A DNA stretch of 49,732 bases from NCBI GenBank assembly GCA_022572725.1, contig JACZVJ010000007.1:1-49732 (forward strand), read 5' to 3'. The DNA comes from Nitrospinota bacterium. GTDB taxonomy: Bacteria > Nitrospirota > Nitrospiria > Nitrospirales > UBA8639. A program made the position numbers and the translations under genes. Positions 45,708-49,732 of the stretch are shown here, piece after piece (positions within the stretch are counted from its first letter, which is position 1; each line of letters begins with the position of its first letter). The notes beneath the pieces are model-generated. The model was not told the DNA's origin, did not search any database, and saw only the letters and a list, made by a program, of their open reading frames with translations.

Positions 45708-45820
45708 CCCCGCCGCAAGCAGTGGGGTTTCTCAGTCGTCATTCCCGCGTAGGCTGGAATCCAGACATGAGAACTGGATACCCGCTTTCGCGGGTATGAC
45801 AAACGGAGCAAGCTGCGGGG
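45708..45820. repeat. Nested palindromic repeat between arc and dop
   Basis: Outer arms CCCCGCCGCAAGC (from 45708) and GCAAGCTGCGGGG (to 45820) enclose an inner inverted repeat from 45738 (GTCATTCCCGCG ... GGAATCCAG) to 45800 (CTGGAT ... CGCGGGTATGAC). Such GTCATTCCCGCG/CTGGAT palindromes occur as dispersed REP- or MITE-like sequences in many bacteria. The 330-base gap holds no gene. AAACCC-TCAC-GGGTTTT (near 45675) after arc could weakly terminate transcription. Confidence 0.65.
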
Positions 45821-45866
45821 AATCTAATCCCAAGAGATTGAAGAACACGGAATACTCACACGTCCG

Positions 45867-47621
45867 TTAAATAATAGCGGTGATGAGGCGTTCTTCCTCG
45901 GTGCGCCCTTTTCTCAAGGAGGAGATGCCGATTACTTGATCCGGGTGGTGATCGAGAAGTTTCAGCCATTCCTCGGCGGAGTCATCCGGTGGTAAAATTT
46001 CCCCTTCTCGGAATTCATCTTGAGTGGAGGTCAAAAGATCATCCATGGTCAGGCCCGCTCCGGTACCCTGGATGGTCCGTTCAATCGCCCGTTCTTTCGC
46101 CCGTTGGACGATGGAGGACAGAATCGCACCGCTGAGCATGTCGCTTTGATACAGGGTGACTCGTTTGCCGTTCCGAAGGCGAATTCCTAACACACGGGTG
46201 TCCTCGGTGCGACGAAAGAGGTTGCCGATGGTTTCCCCAATCAAAGCGTCACATGCCGAATGCCGGTCCCCCTTATGCTGGGCCAGAAACGCTTCATCAA
46301 AGGGAAGATCCGCATGCAAATAAATCCGCAAAATGTCCATGGCCTCATCTCGGCCAGGTCGGGTGACTTTGATTTTGCGGTCGATTCGTCCTGGCCGTAA
46401 CACAGCCGGGTCAATCAAGTCCGGGCGGTTTGAGGCCAGGATGACGACCACGTCCTGAAGAGACTCAATCCCGTCCAGTTCAGCACAAAACATCGGAACC
46501 AGCGTGTTGGAAATATTGTACGAGCGCAAGGCCCGTCGGGTCCCTAACACCGACTCAGCCTCGTCGATGAACAGAAAGGGGAGGAACCCGGCCTTCCGAC
46601 GCTCTTTGGCTTGGGCAAACAGCTCCCGGATAATGCGTTCTGATTCGCCCACCCACATATTTAAAATTTCCGGTCCTTTGACGTGGAGAAACGTTCCCCC
46701 TGAAATCGGGGGCAGGTCACGGCCCTGTTCAGGGGTCGCCGGTGATCCAGAGGGTGTCGTTCCCTGCTCACTGACCAGTCTGGCCAAACTTGCGGCGGTC
46801 GCCTGCCCAATGAGGGTCTTTCCGCAGCCGGGTGGGCCATGCAGGAGGAAACCCTTGGGCTGGGTGAATTGGTAATCTTTGAACGTCTTTGCGTGGAGGA
46901 GGGGATATTCAATCGCCCGGCGTATGGAATCAATGGCAGGCTTTTGCCCCCCGATTTGCTCCCAGGTCACCGTGGGAATGCGATCAAGGTCATGCCGTGT
47001 GGCGTGATCGGGTTCAAGGCGTTCGAGAGCCAGCCGGTGGTGTGGATCGAGCCGAACCTCATCACCCGATTTGAGTTCGATATCCTGGAGATCACTCCCA
47101 CGATCAAGGAGCATCCCCGGCCGGCCAGGCTCGGAATCCAGGCGAATGCGGCCATCCTTGAGAACTTCTTTGACTTTAATGATGGGGCCGTTACGGTCGT
47201 AGCCAAGCGTGTTGATGACCACATACGCTTCGTTGACGAGGATTTGCGTCCCGAGCTTGAGGTCGTCCTTCTGAAGGCGGGGATCGATGTTGGCGTAAAA
47301 CTCACTCCCACCGACCGCGATGCGGGCGATGCCTTCTTCAGGGAGATCCAGAAGCGTCCCAATCCGGTTGGCAGGGGCCGTGAGTTTTTCTACGGCCGTG
47401 GCCAGCTTTTTCAGCTCAGCCTCGCGTTGTTGGCGCGTAGCCCCTTCTTGCAGCAGGAGATGGCGGATCTTGTAGAGAAGCTTGTGCTCCGGGGTTTCTT
47501 GGGGAAGGGAAGCCAGGCATTGGTCAACCAACACCAGCGGATCCTTGTCTCCATGCGGAGCGGAATCGTTCGGCGTCTCCGACGGGGATTCCGGTTCTTG
47601 ATCGAGTCGGTGATCGCTCAT
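45867..47621 (-). CDS. arc: Proteasomal AAA ATPase ARC/Mpa
   Basis: Hexameric unfoldase that recognises the modifier and feeds substrates to the 20S core. A disordered acidic N-terminus, then a coiled coil (about residues 40-85, LLYKIRHLLLQEGATRQQREAELKKL in part), tandem OB folds (GSEFYANIDPRL to DPHHRLALERLEP) and one AAA domain: Walker A HGPPGCGKT, Walker B FLFIDEAES, Arg fingers RPGRIDRKIKVTRP. An insertion rich in Gly/Ser/Pro (SEQGTTPSGSPATPEQGRD) follows the Walker A helix. The C-terminus reads EERLITAII without the penultimate Tyr (QYL) that docks Mpa on actinobacterial proteasomes. The start at 47621 is preferred: a promoter at 47662-47690 would leave almost no leader for the ATG-like start at 47648. 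Confidence 0.92.
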   Translation of the reverse strand: MSDHRLDQEPESPSETPNDSAPHGDKDPLVLVDQCLASLPQETPEHKLLYKIRHLLLQEGATRQQREAELKKLATAVEKLTAPANRIGTLLDLPEEGIARIAVGGSEFYANIDPRLQKDDLKLGTQILVNEAYVVINTLGYDRNGPIIKVKEVLKDGRIRLDSEPGRPGMLLDRGSDLQDIELKSGDEVRLDPHHRLALERLEPDHATRHDLDRIPTVTWEQIGGQKPAIDSIRRAIEYPLLHAKTFKDYQFTQPKGFLLHGPPGCGKTLIGQATAASLARLVSEQGTTPSGSPATPEQGRDLPPISGGTFLHVKGPEILNMWVGESERIIRELFAQAKERRKAGFLPFLFIDEAESVLGTRRALRSYNISNTLVPMFCAELDGIESLQDVVVILASNRPDLIDPAVLRPGRIDRKIKVTRPGRDEAMDILRIYLHADLPFDEAFLAQHKGDRHSACDALIGETIGNLFRRTEDTRVLGIRLRNGKRVTLYQSDMLSGAILSSIVQRAKERAIERTIQGTGAGLTMDDLLTSTQDEFREGEILPPDDSAEEWLKLLDHHPDQVIGISSLRKGRTEEERLITAII

Positions 47622-47661
47622 GGAAGCACCATCATAGCACAGAGCCAAAGCTCAATTTTTC

Positions 47662-47690
47662 ATTATCTAAGGTCTGCTTACTAGGTGCAA
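47662..47690 (-). promoter_or_regulatory. Candidate promoter of the proteasome locus
   Basis: On the minus strand TTGCAC (47685-47690) and GATAAT (47662-47667) are 17 bases apart, placing transcription start about 35 bases before the arc start at 47621. GAGC-TTTG-GCTC just downstream could form a small leader hairpin. Confidence 0.45.
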
Positions 47691-47852
47691 GGATACCATT
47701 GTTCACAAGCTAGGGATACCCCGTAAAGCGTGATGAAGAACAGAGTAATCCTGACCCTTGGATTTTCCAAAAAGTTCAACTCGACGTTTCTCCCTAGCTT
47801 GCGACGGGGTGTCATTGTATTTGATCCACCAGTTCAACTCCAAAAACACCAC

Positions 47853-47879
47853 GAGCCCCACACCCGAAGGTAGGGGCTC
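47853..47879 (-). terminator. Rho-independent terminator downstream of PEP-CTERM tail B
   Basis: GAGCCCC (47853-47859) pairs with GGGGCTC (47873-47879) around a CGAA/TTCG loop. On the minus strand it is followed by GTGGTGTTTTTGG. It closely matches the terminator at 2072-2099. Confidence 0.65.
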
Positions 47880-47919
47880 GTTCATCGAGCTGGCAATGAT
47901 GGAACTGAAGGTGATGGCC

Positions 47920-48111
47920 TTAGGCTCGACCCTTTCGCATCCGCCAGGCCACTAAGCCTGCCAGACCAGAACCCAAGAGGAGTATCGTGCTGGGTTCTGG
48001 GTTCATAATCGTGTCGGGGGAATATCTCAGGGTGTCCAGTGTGAAACTAAGTCCACCCAGTGCAGAGATGGTGACCGATGGAAGAGCGGGGATGTGCGAC
48101 CTGACCGACAC
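47920..48111 (-). pseudogene. PEP-CTERM protein 3' fragment (copy B)
   Basis: The open frame of 63 codons ends GLSFTLDTLRYSPD..NPEPSTILLLG, then GSGLAGLVAWRMRKGRA. This is the typical last strand of a PEP-CTERM protein, the Pro-Glu-Pro motif, one membrane segment and a basic tail. Upstream an in-frame TGA stops the frame, only a GTG could start it, and no signal peptide is present. The exported body has therefore been lost. It lies 57 bases after the Sel1-repeat gene, which may have replaced that body. Confidence 0.65.
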
Positions 48112-48168
48112 CGATCTCGATCCGGTTCACTCCCTGAGCCGACACTCCCCCCGAATCAGCAACCTCCC

Positions 48169-48741
48169 TCACTCCCCCTTCGGCTTCCACTCCCTGGCCA
48201 ACCGTTGGGCTTCAGCCAATTTGCCTGGAGTAAATGATTCCTCCAAGTAGTTCTGTTTGGTAGCCGCGTCCTCAATTCCCTGCCACGCGGCAAGGGTTAC
48301 CCACAGATACGCTTTAATAGAGTCTTGCGGTACCCCATCCCCGTTGTAAAGCATCGCACCCAGGTTGTATTGGGCCTGGGCAAGTCCCTGGTCCGCGGCG
48401 AGGACATACCACCGGACGGCTTCCCCATAATCCTGAGCCACCCCACTGCCGTTGTCATATAAAACCCCCAGGTTGTGTTGAGCTTGTGCGAGGCCCTGCT
48501 TGGCAGCAAGGCGATACCATTGTGCTGCCTTTCCATAATCTTGGGACACTCCCAGGCCCTCCTCGTAAAGGACCCCCAAGTTATACTGGCTTGTGGCAAG
48601 TCCCTGTTCCGCAGCTTGGACATACCCCCGGGCTATGTGTTCGTAATCCTGCGGCACCCCTACGCCAGCCCCGTCCCTCTTACCTAAATTCACTTGGACC
48701 CCCGTCTGCCCATGAGAAAATTGTTGATTTGTGCTGTCCAT
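48169..48741 (-). CDS. Sel1-repeat protein
   Basis: 190 residues with four tandem Sel1 (TPR-like) repeats of 36 residues in the middle. The pattern is A-x-Q-G-L-A-x-x-Q-Y-N-L-G-V-L-Y-x-x-G-x-G-V-x-Q-D-Y-x-x-A, for example ATSQYNLGVLYEEGLGVSQDY and AQAQHNLGVLYDNGSGVAQDY (in part). Helical solenoids of this type act as adaptors in protein complexes. AGGAGG stands 7 bases before the ATG. No signal peptide is seen, so a cytosolic location is likely, unlike many Sel1 proteins that are exported. The third and fourth repeats are well kept; the C-terminus (SFTPGKLAEAQRLAREW) is the usual half-repeat ending. Confidence 0.9.
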   Translation of the reverse strand: MDSTNQQFSHGQTGVQVNLGKRDGAGVGVPQDYEHIARGYVQAAEQGLATSQYNLGVLYEEGLGVSQDYGKAAQWYRLAAKQGLAQAQHNLGVLYDNGSGVAQDYGEAVRWYVLAADQGLAQAQYNLGAMLYNGDGVPQDSIKAYLWVTLAAWQGIEDAATKQNYLEESFTPGKLAEAQRLAREWKPKGE

Positions 48742-48785
48742 GGCTCGACCTCCTGTGTTGTTAAGGTTAATGGTTGAAATAGTTC

Positions 48786-48825
48786 GTACGCTACATTACG
48801 AATCGTACGTACGCCACTTTACGAA
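48786..48825. repeat. Two 17-base direct repeats upstream of the Sel1 gene
   Basis: GTACGCTACATTACGAA (48786-48802) and GTACGCCACTTTACGAA (48809-48825) match at 15 of 17 positions with a period of 23 bases, about two helical turns. They lie 45-85 bases before the Sel1 start, a position suited to an activator or repressor binding cooperatively. Confidence 0.5.
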
Positions 48826-49029
48826 GCACGATCCAGGCCAGTGGGAGGATCCACAAGAGAAACGCCCACGATAGTGACAGAACGGAATGAATAATCAGGA
48901 AATCTATTCGGTTTTTGAGGTGGAAGAGTCAGGGGTTCCTGTCAACCCCTCGCTCGCAGGTGGAAAAAATTCAGACAGGGGATCGAAGTGCCAATTGACG
49001 AAAGTTACAAAACCCCAAAAATTGTTGTT

Positions 49030-49108
49030 GGAAGGGAGAACAAACCGGGCCAAGTGACAGGGCCGAAAAGTGGCAAATTTGCTGACGGGGATTATGGCGG
49101 ATTTTCAA
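49030..49108. repeat. Diverged intergenic repeat, copy B
   Basis: This is the counterpart of 2716-2797, with the same order of blocks and a GGCC...GGCC inverted repeat (CGGGCCAAGTGACAGGGCC). Downstream, TGTCAAAGTTTTTGACG (about 49179-49195) is a further dyad. The surrounding 48826-49288 holds no convincing gene. Confidence 0.45.
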
Positions 49109-49288
49109 ATAACTTGTACTCCAGATTCTAAGGGCACAAGACGGCGACGAAAAAGGAGAGACCACTCGTGGTCACAGATGTCAAAGTTTTTGACGGGAGG
49201 GCCGTGGAGGAACGTGAGGGCAGAAAGATCGAAAAAGGGTCTTAATGAAACAGGCTCATTTCCCTTGCAGGAACAGTGTTTGGGGTTA

Positions 49289-49600
49289 CTATTTGCTGAG
49301 GGATGAATCGGGAGGAGTTTTCTGGGATAACAATTTGGATAGACTGGAAAGAGTGACGATATCTTCTACCGGGCCTAACCCGGTGAAGGATATTGGGTCA
49401 AGCTGTTTGGGCTGGGTCTGCTCCACAGAGTTCGATTGGTTCTTGGGGCCTTGGGTCTGTTCCACAGAGCTTGGTGGGTTCTTGCGGCCTTGGGCCTGCT
49501 CCACAGGGTTCGGTTGGTTCTTGCGGTCATGGAATGCGGTGGCAGCAATTTGAGTGGTCACGGTTATAGAAACATTTGGGGCTATTCCTGACAAGCTCAT
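49289..49600 (-). CDS. Small hydrophilic protein with 13-residue tandem repeats
   Basis: 103 residues. AAGG lies 6 bases before the ATG. The N-terminus (MSLSGIAPNVSITVTTQIA) is mildly hydrophobic but not a signal peptide. Three repeats follow: RKNQPNPVEQAQG, RKNPPSSVEQTQG, PKNQSNSVEQTQ. They are rich in Asn, Pro and Gln and probably disordered. The tail (LGPVEDIVTLSSLSKLLSQ) may be helical. The family is not recognised. Opposite-strand frames over the same bases are also open because of the repeat, but only this one has a ribosome site. Confidence 0.55.
   Translation of the reverse strand: MSLSGIAPNVSITVTTQIAATAFHDRKNQPNPVEQAQGRKNPPSSVEQTQGPKNQSNSVEQTQPKQLDPISFTGLGPVEDIVTLSSLSKLLSQKTPPDSSLSK
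49411..49527. repeat. 39-bp tandem repeat, three copies
   Basis: Units begin near 49411, 49450 and 49489 (core GGGTCTGCTCCACAGAG). The period of 39 is a multiple of three, so copy-number change would keep the reading frame of the protein at 49289-49600. Confidence 0.7.
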
Positions 49601-49732
49601 CCGTGGCCTTCCTGTTGGTCAAAAGCAGGACCAGGGAAAAGTGGGGCTTGCGATCTCTATCGGCTAATCCTAAGAAAACTGTAGAGAAAAAGGAGGATGG
49701 GCACCGCCCGACTCCATGTTCCACCCAATTAC

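Noticed and set aside
47703-47885. 60-codon minus-strand frame upstream of arc
   Set aside because: Its start lies inside the terminator hairpin and it overlaps the probable arc promoter.
49020-49110. Sigma54 (GG-N10-GC) promoter as known for some PEP-CTERM genes
   Set aside because: TGGCCCG is present on the minus strand but the GC at the right spacing is not.
1-49732. tRNA, rRNA and CRISPR arrays
   Set aside because: No T-arm-like GTTCGAATC context with paired arms, no rRNA segments and no spaced direct repeats were seen.

Overview
The window looks like a chromosome segment of a Gram-negative bacterium of the Nitrospirota, probably close to Nitrospira. This is inferred from four things: (i) a complete actinobacterial-style 20S proteasome locus carrying a Pup-like modifier of the UBact type, which is known from Nitrospirae and a few other Gram-negative phyla; (ii) PEP-CTERM sorting-signal remnants; (iii) extracytoplasmic propeller and IPT/TIG proteins; (iv) the gene order cinA-thpR-recA-alaS-mltG. 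No rRNA, tRNA or CRISPR array was recognised.

Layout. 1-1930 (minus): a large secreted GH123/DUF4091-like protein running off the left edge, and a small basic protein. 1931-3165: a gene-poor stretch with an orphan PEP-CTERM tail, its terminator, a 21-codon membrane ORF and a diverged repeat. 3166-4640: two hypothetical genes and a palindromic MITE-like element. 4708-16058 (plus): cinA, thpR, recA, alaS, mltG, a RidA-like gene, and three exported proteins (HEAT, five IPT/TIG domains, seven-bladed YCF48-type propeller). 16075-26165 (minus): a long co-directional run valS-nadC-birA-coaX-grpE-dnaK-dnaJ-rsmE. 26309-37038 (plus): a 36-aa basic protein, a HAD hydrolase, a 12-repeat NHL protein, guaB, guaA, an RsuA/RluB pseudouridine synthase and aspS. 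37054-39241: a Tat-exported sulfite-oxidase-like molybdoenzyme divergent from a UDP-glucuronate decarboxylase. 39549-40090: a MazF/RHH toxin-antitoxin pair. 40597-47621 (minus): the proteasome locus, transcribed arc - dop - ubact - prcB - prcA - pafA. 47853-49600 (minus): a second PEP-CTERM tail with terminator, a Sel1-repeat gene, regulatory-looking repeats and a gene encoding a 13-residue-repeat protein.

How the genes work together. The central system is targeted protein degradation. PafA is expected to ligate the C-terminal glutamate of the small modifier to lysines of target proteins. The Dop homologue should remove it. The ARC/Mpa-type AAA ring unfolds the tagged protein and feeds it to the PrcA/PrcB 20S core. 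The modifier ends in Thr-Gly-Glu, so no deamidation should be needed before ligation. The ATPase lacks the C-terminal Tyr motif known to dock actinobacterial Mpa on its proteasome, and a repeat-filled gap of about 330 bp separates it from the other five genes. The rest is housekeeping (recombination, translation, chaperones, NAD/CoA/biotin cofactors, GMP synthesis) plus cell-envelope proteins.

The two PEP-CTERM tail loci, one near each end of the window, share tail, terminator and an upstream repeat. They look like decayed paralogous loci.
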